A stretch of DNA of 17,871 nt from positions 1 through 17,871 of the forward strand of contig URRJ01000023.1 in NCBI GenBank assembly GCA_900550205.1. The letters are read 5' to 3'. The stretch is from an uncultured Collinsella sp. (GTDB lineage: Bacteria > Actinomycetota > Coriobacteriia > Coriobacteriales > Coriobacteriaceae). The position numbers were made by a program, and so were the translations under genes. Of this stretch, positions 1 through 6,960 are shown piece by piece. The stretch's first letter is position 1; every line of letters starts with the position of its first letter. The notes under the pieces were generated by a model. That model saw nothing but the letters and a program-made list of their open reading frames with translations. It was not told the DNA's origin and searched no databases.

Positions 1-645
1 GTCGTGGTGCTGGGTACGGGCGCCGACGTCGTCTACCCGCGTTCGAGTGCGGGGCTCATCGCGCGCACGATCGATACGGGCGGCGCAGTCGTGTCCATCT
101 CGCCTTGGGGTATGGGGCCGCGTAAGTTCGCCTTTCCGCGACGTAACCGGGTGATTGCCGCGCTTTCGCAGGCGCTTTTCGTGTCGGAGGCCGGCATGCC
201 CTCGGGCACGTTCTCGACGGCGGAGGCCGCCATGGACCTGGGGCGCGAGCTGCTTGCGGTTCCGGGCTCCATTTTGTCACCCGAGTCGCGCGGGACCAAC
301 TACCTCATCGCCAACGGGGCCTGCTGCATTGTTGACGAGGAATCTATTGAGATGGCCATCTCGCGAATCTACGGCACCCTGCGCTATTCGCGTCCCGATG
401 CGCCCGGTATCGCCGATCTGGACCCCACGCAGCAGGCCGTGATGCATGCGCTCATCGCCTTGCCGCTCAAGGTCGACGACATCGCGGCGCTCGTCTCGCT
501 TGATGCCGTCGACGTGCTCAAGCTCCTAGGGTCGCTCGAGCTCGAGGGCCTCATCGAACGCATGATGGATGGAAGGTATGCGCCCTCCAAGTTTGCCCTT
601 CACGCCCAGACGCCCTTCGGTCACAATGGAAAACGTGTCAATTAG
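1..645 (+). CDS. dprA: DNA processing protein DprA (Smf), 3' part only
   Basis: The gene is cut by the left edge of the window and is open in frame from base 1. DprA binds single-stranded DNA and loads RecA during natural transformation. The visible part holds the second half of the Rossmann-like DprA fold: GTGADVVYPR at the start, then FPRRNRVIAALS, the SGTFSTAEAAMDLGRE stretch, AVPGSILSPESRGTN and LIANGA, all family hallmarks. After a short linker, the last 75 residues (from about LDPTQQAVMHAL) form the small C-terminal winged-helix domain found in many DprA proteins. trmFO starts 14 bases downstream, so the two are probably co-transcribed. Whether the 5' half is intact cannot be seen. Identity is secure; competence in this organism is not implied. 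Confidence 0.93.
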   Translation, partial: VVVLGTGADVVYPRSSAGLIARTIDTGGAVVSISPWGMGPRKFAFPRRNRVIAALSQALFVSEAGMPSGTFSTAEAAMDLGRELLAVPGSILSPESRGTNYLIANGACCIVDEESIEMAISRIYGTLRYSRPDAPGIADLDPTQQAVMHALIALPLKVDDIAALVSLDAVDVLKLLGSLELEGLIERMMDGRYAPSKFALHAQTPFGHNGKRVN

Positions 646-659
646 AAAGGTGTTTGCAG

Positions 660-1997
660 ATGCAGTTCGATCAGGTGACAGTTATCGGTGGCGGTCTGGC
701 GGGTTCGGAATGCGCGATCCAGCTGGCAGACCGTGGTTTTGCCGTAAAGCTGTGCGAGATGCGCCCCCAGGTGAGCTCCCCGGCCCACCATACCGATCAT
801 CTGGCCGAGCTCGTCTGCTCCAATTCGTTTAAGTCGACCCGTCCGGACTCTGCGGCGGGCTTGTTAAAGGCCGAGCTTGAGCGCATGGGCTCGGTCTTGC
901 TCGATTGTGCCCATCGCGCGGCCGTTCCCGCCGGCGGCGCCCTGGCGGTCGACCGCGTCAAGTTTTCCGAGCTTGTCGAGGCTGAGGTTGCCTCCCGCCC
1001 CAATATCGATATTGTTCACGGCGAGGTCACGCAGATTCCAAAGGGCCATGTGGTCATTGCCGCTGGCCCCTTATGCTCGCCCGCGTTGAGCGAGGAGGTC
1101 ATGAAGCTCGTCGGCGGCGATGCCCTGGCCTTCTTTGACGCGGCCGCGCCGATCGTCGATGCCTCCACGCTCGATATGGACGTGCTGTTCTCGCAGTCGC
1201 GCTACGAGGAGCAGGGGAGCGGCGACTATCTCAATGCTCCGCTCAATAAGGAGGAATACGAGGCCTTTATCGAGGCGCTTACCACGGCCGATCGCGTGGT
1301 GCTCAAGGACTTTGAGGGCGGCGACCTGTTCCAGGCTTGCCAGCCTGCCGAGGAGGTCGCCCGCACCGGCAAGGACGCCATTCGCTTTGGCGCCATGAAG
1401 CCCGTCGGACTGACCGACCCGCGTACCGGACGTCGCCCCTGGGCGGCGATTCAGCTGCGCGCCGAGAACAAGGAGAAGACCGCCTATAACCTGGTGGGCT
1501 TCCAGACCAACCTGACTTTTGGCGAGCAGAAGCGCGTCTTTCACATGGTGCCCGGTCTGGAAAATGCCGAATTCTTCCGTTTTGGCGTCATGCACCGCAA
1601 CACCTTTGTCGATGCCCCGCATGTGCTCGATGGCACCTTTGCCGTGCCCGGTACGAGCGTGCGCCTTGCCGGTCAGATCACCGGCACCGAAGGCTATATG
1701 GAGGCCGTGGCGACCGGTCTGCTCGCTGCGCTCAACACCTATGCCGAGGCAATCGAGGCGGATCCCGTTGAGCTACCGCGCGTGGGCGCCCTGGGCGCGC
1801 TCGTGGGCTATGCGACCGATCCGGCAACGGTGGGCTATCAGCCCATGCACGTCAACTTTGGCTTGGTGCCGCCGCTCGAGGACGGCAAGCGCCGCAGCAA
1901 GCGTGATCGCTACCAGGCCTACGCCGACCGCGCGATCGAAGCCCTTGACGCTTACCTGGTGACGCGCTCCGACCTGTTTGGGGGCGAACGGTCATAG
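660..1997 (+). CDS. trmFO: TrmFO, folate/FAD-dependent tRNA (uracil-54-C5) methyltransferase
   Basis: TrmFO makes 5-methyluridine at position 54 of the tRNA T-loop, using methylenetetrahydrofolate as carbon donor and FADH2 as reductant. The 445-residue length fits the family. Seen directly: an N-terminal FAD-binding GGGLAGSE motif (residues 10-17), an ELVCSNSFKS block with Cys53, and FQACQPAEEVARTG with Cys227; these match the two cysteines known to be catalytic in Bacillus TrmFO. The C-terminal half has GQITGTEGYMEA and HVNFGLVPPL blocks. I chose ATG 660 because AGAAAGG (644-650) lies 9 bases upstream; an in-frame TTG at 654 would leave only 3 bases. The gene sits between dprA and a Xer recombinase, as in the Bacillus smf-topA-trmFO-codV cluster but without topA. 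Its stop overlaps the probable start of the recombinase. Confidence 0.96.
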   Translation: MQFDQVTVIGGGLAGSECAIQLADRGFAVKLCEMRPQVSSPAHHTDHLAELVCSNSFKSTRPDSAAGLLKAELERMGSVLLDCAHRAAVPAGGALAVDRVKFSELVEAEVASRPNIDIVHGEVTQIPKGHVVIAAGPLCSPALSEEVMKLVGGDALAFFDAAAPIVDASTLDMDVLFSQSRYEEQGSGDYLNAPLNKEEYEAFIEALTTADRVVLKDFEGGDLFQACQPAEEVARTGKDAIRFGAMKPVGLTDPRTGRRPWAAIQLRAENKEKTAYNLVGFQTNLTFGEQKRVFHMVPGLENAEFFRFGVMHRNTFVDAPHVLDGTFAVPGTSVRLAGQITGTEGYMEAVATGLLAALNTYAEAIEADPVELPRVGALGALVGYATDPATVGYQPMHVNFGLVPPLEDGKRRSKRDRYQAYADRAIEALDAYLVTRSDLFGGERS

Positions 1998-2914
1998 CCT
2001 TTGACCTTTACGATACCGTCGACTCGTTTATCGCTTATATCGCGCGTGTCGAGGGTCTGTCTCCCAATACGGTGACGGCCTATGCCTCGCGACTGGAGCG
2101 CTTTGCTGCCTGGTGCGAGCGGACGGGTACCGACGCTCGTGTCGCCGACGTGCGCACCGTCCGCTCATATTTGGCCGAGCTCTCGCGTGGCCAGGTGGCC
2201 CCTCGCACCCTTTCGGCGCATCTGTCGGCCATCCGGTCGCTGTATCGTTGGATGACTGCCGAGGGGATTGTCGAGGGCGATGCGGTCTCGGCGATCGCGT
2301 CGCCCAAGCTGCCGCGCGACCTGCCGGGCGTCCTTACGACCCAGCAGGTCGAGGCGTTGCTCAAGACGCCTGATACCTCGACGCCCGCGGGATTGCGCGA
2401 TGCGGCGATGCTCGAGCTGCTCTATGCCTCGGGGGCCCGCATCTCGGAGCTTGCCGCGCTTAACGTGGAATCCATCGCTTGGTCGGAGCGCGTGGTTCGC
2501 CTTTGGGGCAAAGGCAACAAGGAACGTATCGTGCCTCTGTACCGTCGGGCGCTCGAGGCGGCTCGTTGCTATGTCGAGCAGGGGAGGCCGGAGTTGCTCG
2601 CCCAGGCAAAGCGCCGCGACGCCGCAGCCGGTCTGCACCCGCTGTTTATTTCTGCGCGCGGCAATCGCATGAGTGCCGCTATGCTCAGACGACGGTTCCA
2701 TATGCTGGCGACGCTCGCCGGCATCCCTGCCGGCATTGCCCCGCATGCGATGCGTCACACCTTTGCGACCGATCTGCTCGAGGGTGGCGCGGACCTGCGC
2801 TCGGTTCAAGAGCTGCTGGGTCACGCGAGCCTGTCCACGACTCAAATCTACACGCACCTTACGCCCGATCGGCTTAAGCGTGCCGTTGCTCAGGCTCATC
2901 CCCGTGGCGAATAG
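1994..2914 (+). CDS. xerC: XerC-type tyrosine recombinase (start codon non-canonical or uncertain)
   Basis: Tyrosine recombinases of this family resolve chromosome dimers at dif, normally as a XerC/XerD pair. An N-terminal SAM-like core-binding domain is followed by the catalytic domain. Numbered from codon 1994, the full active site is present: Arg149 (SGARISEL), Lys173 (GKGNKER), His251 and Arg254 (HAMRHTFAT), His277 (LGHASLSTT) and the nucleophile Tyr286 (IYTHL). The first ATG/GTG/TTG in frame is GTG 2072, which would give 280 residues and cut away the conserved first helix. Codons 1997-2071 encode DLYDTVDSFIAYIARVEGLS, a typical Xer N-terminus, and the frame is open back to 1949. ATA 1994 overlaps the trmFO TAG and has a G-rich run (1980-1984) 9 bases upstream, so I use it as the best start. 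Automated callers would probably give 2072. XerC rather than XerD is inferred from the trmFO neighbour. Confidence 0.85.
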   Translation: MAFDLYDTVDSFIAYIARVEGLSPNTVTAYASRLERFAAWCERTGTDARVADVRTVRSYLAELSRGQVAPRTLSAHLSAIRSLYRWMTAEGIVEGDAVSAIASPKLPRDLPGVLTTQQVEALLKTPDTSTPAGLRDAAMLELLYASGARISELAALNVESIAWSERVVRLWGKGNKERIVPLYRRALEAARCYVEQGRPELLAQAKRRDAAAGLHPLFISARGNRMSAAMLRRRFHMLATLAGIPAGIAPHAMRHTFATDLLEGGADLRSVQELLGHASLSTTQIYTHLTPDRLKRAVAQAHPRGE

Positions 2915-2969
2915 CCTTTCGCGGCCGGGGACGTCGACGCACATTCAGGTGTGTGGTTTTGATTGCGGG

Positions 2970-2998
2970 TTGGCAGGAAGAGGCAATCCTGCTATCAT
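2970..2998 (+). promoter_or_regulatory. Promoter of rpsB-tsf
   Basis: A TTGGCA -35 box (2970-2975) and a TATCAT -10 box (2993-2998) are separated by exactly 17 bases. The -10 is preceded by TGC, giving an extended -10. Transcription should start near 3005, leaving a leader of about 135 bases before rpsB. It lies in the 225-base gap after xerC, in which I see no clear xerC terminator. Confidence 0.75.
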
Positions 2999-3004
2999 TC
3001 ATCG

Positions 3005-3139
3005 GGTTGCTTCACGGCAACAGGTTTTTATCACGCACGCGCGGCTACTTCAAACCGTGGTGCCCGGGCTTTGGTAGCACATGTCCGGGTTGGTTTTGGA
3101 GGATGACCCCGCGCGGAGGCAAACCACAGGAGGTTTAAC
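3005..3139 (+). promoter_or_regulatory. Structured 5' leader of rpsB, candidate ribosomal protein autoregulatory element
   Basis: The leader can fold into several local hairpins. GTTGC/GCAAC pair at 3006-3010 and 3017-3021. An 8-bp stem with two G-U pairs joins 3062-3069 to 3083-3090. A bulged 7-bp stem joins 3091-3098 to 3120-3126, ending two bases before the AGGAGG ribosome-binding site (3128-3133). Known rpsB mRNAs in other bacteria are repressed by S2 through their leaders. That this one works the same way is inference from position and structure; I did not match it to a named RNA family. Confidence 0.45.
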
Positions 3140-3868
3140 ATGGCTACCAAGATTAATATCCGCACCCTGCTCGAGGCCGGCTGCCACTTCGGCCACCAGA
3201 CCCGTCGCTGGAACCCGAAGATGAAGCCGTTCATCTTCGGTGAGCGCAACGGCATCTACATCCTCGACCTCAAGCAGACCATCCTTGACGCCGACCAGGC
3301 CTACACCTTCGTCAAGAACGTTGCCAAGGGTGGCAACGTGCTGTTCGTCGGCACCAAGAAGCAGGCTCAGGAGGCTGTCAAGAACGCCGCTGAGCGCGCC
3401 AACATGCCTTACATCAACCAGCGTTGGCTCGGCGGCATGCTGACCAACTTCGTCACCATCCGCTCCCGCATCAACCGCATGGAGGAGCTCGAGGCCATGG
3501 TCGAGGACGGCCGCATGGCAGTGCTGCCCAAGAAGGAGCAGGCTGTTCTGGGCAAGGAGCTCACTAAGCTCCAGACCAACCTCGGTGGCGCCCGCGACAT
3601 GAAGGGTCTGCCCCAGGCTCTGTTCGTCATCGACACCAAGCGCGAGGAGAACGCCATCAAGGAGGCCCAGCGCCTGAACATCCCCGTCGTCGCTCTGATC
3701 GACACCAACTCCGATCCCGACGAGGTCGAGTACGGCATCCCCTGCAACGATGACGCTATCTCCGCTGTCACCCTTATGTGCGAGCTCATGGCTGACGCCT
3801 GCCTCGCTGGCTCTGGCAAGGAGCAGGTCTCCGAGGCCGAGATGGCCGCTGAGCCCAAGGCCGAGTAA
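3140..3868 (+). CDS. rpsB: 30S ribosomal protein S2
   Basis: S2 is a late-assembling small-subunit protein that bridges the head and body of the 30S and helps bind S1 where S1 is present. The 242-residue protein has the S2 hallmarks: LLEAGCHFGHQTRRWNPKM near residue 10, FIFGERNGIYILDL, VLFVGTKKQAQ, NQRWLGGMLTNF and a C-terminal PVVALIDTNSDPDEVEYGIP block. The acidic, alanine-rich tail is usual in high-GC species. Start ATG 3140 has AGGAGG 6 bases upstream. Codons are strongly biased to C-ending forms, as expected for high expression. tsf follows after 45 bases in the widely conserved rpsB-tsf pair. Confidence 0.98.
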   Translation: MATKINIRTLLEAGCHFGHQTRRWNPKMKPFIFGERNGIYILDLKQTILDADQAYTFVKNVAKGGNVLFVGTKKQAQEAVKNAAERANMPYINQRWLGGMLTNFVTIRSRINRMEELEAMVEDGRMAVLPKKEQAVLGKELTKLQTNLGGARDMKGLPQALFVIDTKREENAIKEAQRLNIPVVALIDTNSDPDEVEYGIPCNDDAISAVTLMCELMADACLAGSGKEQVSEAEMAAEPKAE

Positions 3869-3913
3869 ATCAGTCCTATTTAAGTCTTTTTCATCTCTTT
3901 GAAAGGAACCACA

Positions 3914-4783
3914 ATGGCCCAGATTACCGCCGCTATGGTCAAGCAGCTCCGCGAGATGACCGACTCCCCGATGATGGAGTGCAAGAAGGCTCTCGTCGAG
4001 GCTGACGGCGACATGGACGCCGCTGTTGACGTTCTGCGCAAGAACGGCCTCGCCAAGGCTGCCAAGAAGGCTGGCCGCGAGACCAACGAGGGCGCTGTCG
4101 CCGCGTTCGTCTCCGAGGATGGCAAGACCGGCGCTCTGCTCGAGCTTTCCTGCGAGACCGACTTCGTTGGCTCCAACGCCAAGTTCACCGGCTTTGCTTC
4201 CAAGGTCGCCGAGGTTGTCGCCACCACCGAGCCGGCCGATGTCGACGCTCTGCTCGAGAAGCCGATGGGCGAGGAGACCGTTTCCTCCGAGCTCACCGAG
4301 ATGATCCACATCATGGGCGAGAACATGAAGATCTCCCGCTTCGCCGCTCGCAAGGCCGAGAACGGCGCTCTCGCTTCTTACATCCACATGGGTGGTAAGA
4401 TCGGCGTCCTCGTCGAGTTTGCTTTCGAGAAGGCCGAGACCGCTCAGGCTGAGTCCTTCAAGACCTTTGCCCACGACGTTGCCCTTCAGGTTGCCGCTGT
4501 CGCCCCGATCTGCGCTACCCGCGATCAGGTTCCGGTTGAGACCGTCGAGCACGAGAAGCAGATCTACATGGCTCAGGCTGCCGAGTCCGGCAAGCCCGAG
4601 GCCATCCAGGAGAAGATGGCTGTTGGCCGTCTGGAGAAGTTCTACAAGCAGTCCGTGCTCACCGAGCAGGAGTTCATCAAGGACAGCTCCCTCACCATCA
4701 AGAAGTACGCTGAGCAGGTCTCCAAGGAGCTCGGCGATACCATTACCGTCGTTGCCTTCGACCGTCTGGTCCGTGGCGAGTAA
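3914..4783 (+). CDS. tsf: Elongation factor Ts
   Basis: EF-Ts is the nucleotide exchange factor that recycles EF-Tu from its GDP to its GTP form in the cytoplasm. The 289-residue product has an N-terminal UBA-like domain (about 1-45) containing the MTDSPMMECKKAL signature at 15-27, followed by the core-domain block LSCETDFVGSNAKF (78-91) and a second subdomain with FAHDVALQVAA. Many family members read TGAGMMDCKKAL at the signature; the TDSP version is a minor variant. ATG 3914 is preferred over an in-frame TTG at 3899 because GAAAGGA (3901-3907) lies between them at proper spacing. Downstream is a strong terminator, so rpsB-tsf forms a closed two-gene unit. Confidence 0.98.
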   Translation: MAQITAAMVKQLREMTDSPMMECKKALVEADGDMDAAVDVLRKNGLAKAAKKAGRETNEGAVAAFVSEDGKTGALLELSCETDFVGSNAKFTGFASKVAEVVATTEPADVDALLEKPMGEETVSSELTEMIHIMGENMKISRFAARKAENGALASYIHMGGKIGVLVEFAFEKAETAQAESFKTFAHDVALQVAAVAPICATRDQVPVETVEHEKQIYMAQAAESGKPEAIQEKMAVGRLEKFYKQSVLTEQEFIKDSSLTIKKYAEQVSKELGDTITVVAFDRLVRGE

Positions 4784-4806
4784 ATAAGCTCTTGTAGCTG
4801 GTAATG

Positions 4807-4841
4807 AGCAGGCTGTGGGTTTTACTCACAGCCTGCTTTTT
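4807..4841 (+). terminator. Rho-independent terminator of rpsB-tsf
   Basis: AGCAGGCTGTGGG (4807-4819) pairs with CTCACAGCCTGCT (4825-4837) around a TTTTA loop: 13 bp with one G-U pair, followed by five Ts (4837-4841). It begins 24 bases after the tsf stop. Confidence 0.93.
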
Positions 4842-4862
4842 CATGGCTCTGGGTAGAGCCTT

Positions 4863-4871
4863 TGATATCAT
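4863..4871 (+). promoter_or_regulatory. Promoter -10 region of the pyrH-proS operon
   Basis: TGA-TATCAT (4863-4871) is an extended -10 box. No good -35 lies 16-18 bases upstream; that position holds ATGGCT or near variants, so the call rests on the extended -10 and on the terminator just upstream. A GGCTCT-GGGT-AGAGCC hairpin (4845-4860) occupies the spacer. Transcription should begin near 4878, about 23 bases before pyrH. Confidence 0.55.
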
Positions 4872-4900
4872 ATTGAGAGTCTAATTAAAGGAGGATCGCT

Positions 4901-5623
4901 TTGTCCGACATCCGATATAAACGCGTGCTTCTTAAGCTTTCCGGCGAAGCACTGATGGGCGACGGCCACTACGGCATCGACCCCAAGGTTACCGACCATC
5001 TTGCCAAGCAGGTCAAGGAGCTGCTTGCCGTTGGCCATGAGGTCGGCGTCGTTGTCGGCGGCGGCAATATTTTCCGCGGCATGGCCGGCGCTGCCGGTGG
5101 CATGGATCGTGCTCAGGCCGATTACATGGGTATGCTGGCAACCGTTATGAACGCGCTTGCCCTGCAGGATGCCTTCGAGCATAACGATGTTCCTTGCCGC
5201 GTTATGAGCGCTATCCAGATGAACGAGATTTGCGAGCCCTATATTCGTCGTCGCGCCATCAATCACCTGTCCAAGGGTAATGTCGTTATTTTCGCCGCCG
5301 GCTCGGGCAATCCGTACTTTACGACTGACACCGCCGCGGCCCTTCGCGCCTGCGAGATCGGTGCGGAGATTCTGATCAAGGCCACCAAGGTCGACGGTAT
5401 CTACGACAAGGATCCCGTCAAGTGCGCCGATGCCGTCCGCTTTGATAAGATCACCTATCACGAGGTGCTCGTTCGCGGCCTGCAGGTTATGGATTCCACG
5501 GCAACGGCCTTGTGCCAGGATAACCGTATGCCCATTTTGGTCCTCAACATCGATGGCGAGGACACCGTCAAGCGCGCGCTCGCGGGTGAGCCCGTCGGCA
5601 CGCTCGTCTATCAGGAGGATTAA
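4901..5623 (+). CDS. pyrH: UMP kinase (TTG start)
   Basis: Bacterial UMP kinase phosphorylates UMP to UDP with ATP in pyrimidine nucleotide synthesis. It belongs to the amino acid kinase fold, unrelated to eukaryotic UMP/CMP kinase, and is usually a hexamer regulated by GTP and UTP. The 240-residue protein shows LLKLSGEAL near the N-terminus (ATP site), VGGGNIFRG (52-60), the uridylate region SGNPYFTTDTAAALR (136-150) and KATKVDGIYDKDP (161-173). TTG 4901 is the start: AGGAGG (4889-4894) is 6 bases upstream and the homology begins at once with SDIRYKRVLLKLSG. It is the first gene of the long operon; frr follows after two bases, with its ribosome-binding site inside the pyrH 3' end. Confidence 0.97.
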   Translation: MSDIRYKRVLLKLSGEALMGDGHYGIDPKVTDHLAKQVKELLAVGHEVGVVVGGGNIFRGMAGAAGGMDRAQADYMGMLATVMNALALQDAFEHNDVPCRVMSAIQMNEICEPYIRRRAINHLSKGNVVIFAAGSGNPYFTTDTAAALRACEIGAEILIKATKVDGIYDKDPVKCADAVRFDKITYHEVLVRGLQVMDSTATALCQDNRMPILVLNIDGEDTVKRALAGEPVGTLVYQED

Positions 5624-5625
5624 GC

Positions 5626-6162
5626 ATGGCAGAGAACATCACCGCCCACATGGACAAGTCGCTCGAGTCCCTCAAGCATAACTTCTCTAAGGTTCGCACC
5701 GGCCGCGCTAGCGCCAACATTCTGTCCGATATCACTGTCGATTACTACGGTGTTCCCACGCCGGTCACGCAGGTTGCCGCCGTCAAGACCCCCGAGGCCC
5801 ACATGCTGCTCATCGAGCCGTGGGACAAGGCGCTCATCAACGCCATCGTTAAGGCCATCAGTGCCTCCGACCTGGGCATTACCCCCAACTCTGATGGTAC
5901 CGTCGTACGCCTGCCGTTCCCGGCTCCCACCGAGGAGCGTCGTCGCGAGCTCGTCAAGGAGTGCCGCGAGTACGCCGAGCAGGCCAAGGTCTCTATCCGC
6001 AACATCCGTCGCGACTTTAACAACAAGCTCGAGCGCGACGAGGAGCTTACCGAGGACGATGTTCGTCGCGAGCAGGCCAAGGTTCAGAAGCATACCGACG
6101 AGTATGTTGCCAAGGTCGAGGAGCTTCTGAAGGAAAAAGAAGCCGAGGTCATGGAGATCTAA
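5626..6162 (+). CDS. frr: Ribosome recycling factor
   Basis: RRF acts with EF-G to split the post-termination ribosome after peptide release. The 178-residue product (family about 185) has the family pattern throughout: KVRTGRASANIL near residue 25, the inserted domain II with VDYYGVPTPVTQVAAV, and the long helices ending in the EELTEDDVRREQAKVQ block. AGGAGG at 5613-5618, within the last codons of pyrH, is 7 bases from ATG 5626. The pyrH-frr pair is among the most conserved bacterial gene neighbourhoods. uppS begins one base after the stop, so translation of the two is probably coupled. Confidence 0.98.
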   Translation: MAENITAHMDKSLESLKHNFSKVRTGRASANILSDITVDYYGVPTPVTQVAAVKTPEAHMLLIEPWDKALINAIVKAISASDLGITPNSDGTVVRLPFPAPTEERRRELVKECREYAEQAKVSIRNIRRDFNNKLERDEELTEDDVRREQAKVQKHTDEYVAKVEELLKEKEAEVMEI

Positions 6163-6163
6163 G

Positions 6164-6958
6164 GTGCAATACGACGAGCATAAACTGGTCGAGTACTTTG
6201 CCGACGCCCCTGCGGGCGTCGGTTTTTCCGACCTAGACCTCAATAACATTCCGCGCCATATTTCGTGCATCATGGACGGCAACGGCCGTTGGGCCACGGC
6301 ACGCGGTCTTGCCCGCACCGAGGGTCACAAGGCCGGTATCGTCTCTCTGCGCGAGATTATTACTGCCTGCGTGCGCCTGGGCGTCGACGTGCTTTCGGCC
6401 TATGCGTTTTCTACCGAAAACTGGAATCGCCCGCAGCACGAGGTTAACGTCCTCATGCATTTGTTTGCCAAGACGTTTATCGACGAGCTGCCGTTGCTTA
6501 AGCGCGAGAACGTGCGCGTTGTGTTTTTGGGTGACATTTCTGCGTTGCCCAAGAAGACCCGTGATGTCTTTGAGCGCGGTCTTGCCGAGTGTGCAAACCA
6601 TACCGGTATGACCCTGGCGCTTGCCGTCAACTACGGTGCGCGTGCCGAGATTACCCGCGCTGTCCGTCAGATCGCACTCGACGTTGCCGCCGGTAAGATC
6701 GATCCTGCCGCAATTGATGACGATATGGTGGCGTCGCACCTGTACACCGCCGGTCTTCCCGATCCCGAGCTCGTTATTCGTACCTCGGGCGAGCTGCGCC
6801 TTTCGAACTATCTGCTGTGGCAGGTCGCTTATGCCGAGTTTTATGTCACCGATACCTATTGGCCCGACTTTGATCGCTGGGGTCTTGTTGAGGCTGTCTT
6901 GGCTTATCAGGGCCGCGACCGTAGGTTTGGTGGATTGAGTAAGACCGAGGAGGCTTAA
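6164..6958 (+). CDS. uppS: Undecaprenyl diphosphate synthase-type cis-prenyltransferase
   Basis: The enzyme adds isopentenyl units in cis to farnesyl diphosphate to make the C55 carrier lipid for peptidoglycan and surface glycans. Visible motifs: HISCIMDGNGRWA (catalytic Asp38 binding the diphosphate), EGHKAG, YAFSTENWNRP, NYGARAEI, and the C-terminal ELVIRTSGELRLSNYLLWQ and DTYWPDF blocks. The first 30 residues are a variable extension. GTG 6164 is supported by GGAG (6153-6156) 7 bases upstream and by its place one base after frr. Chain length cannot be told from sequence alone. With cdsA, dxr and ispG in the same operon, it links isoprenoid precursor supply to cell envelope synthesis. Confidence 0.95.
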   Translation: MQYDEHKLVEYFADAPAGVGFSDLDLNNIPRHISCIMDGNGRWATARGLARTEGHKAGIVSLREIITACVRLGVDVLSAYAFSTENWNRPQHEVNVLMHLFAKTFIDELPLLKRENVRVVFLGDISALPKKTRDVFERGLAECANHTGMTLALAVNYGARAEITRAVRQIALDVAAGKIDPAAIDDDMVASHLYTAGLPDPELVIRTSGELRLSNYLLWQVAYAEFYVTDTYWPDFDRWGLVEAVLAYQGRDRRFGGLSKTEEA

Positions 6959-6960
6959 TC

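Noticed and set aside
654..659. TTG 654 as trmFO start
   Set aside because: Only 3 bases from the ribosome-binding site, while ATG 660 has 9-base spacing and fits the family N-terminus and the Cys53 numbering.
2953..3138. 61-codon frame in the rpsB leader
   Set aside because: Its start lies upstream of the rpsB -10, so the transcript would not contain it, and the peptide has no family features.
3103..3138. 11-codon mini-ORF (MTPRGGKPQEV) ending one base before the rpsB ATG, a possible leader peptide
   Set aside because: The only SD-like GGAGG touches the ATG directly, which is too close for normal initiation; it more likely belongs to the leader stem.
3899..3913. TTG 3899 as tsf start
   Set aside because: It precedes the GAAAGGA ribosome-binding site; ATG 3914 fits family length and homology.
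3928..3994. EF-Ts signature TDSPMMECKKAL instead of TGAGMMDCKKAL
   Set aside because: Similar TDAP-type variants are known in other bacteria, so this is ordinary family variation.
3050..4552. 500-codon open frame on the minus strand across rpsB and tsf
   Set aside because: It lies antisense to two certain genes with strong C-ending codon bias, which removes stop codons from that frame. Its product is a low-complexity Leu/Gly/Asp/Val string with no recognisable domain.
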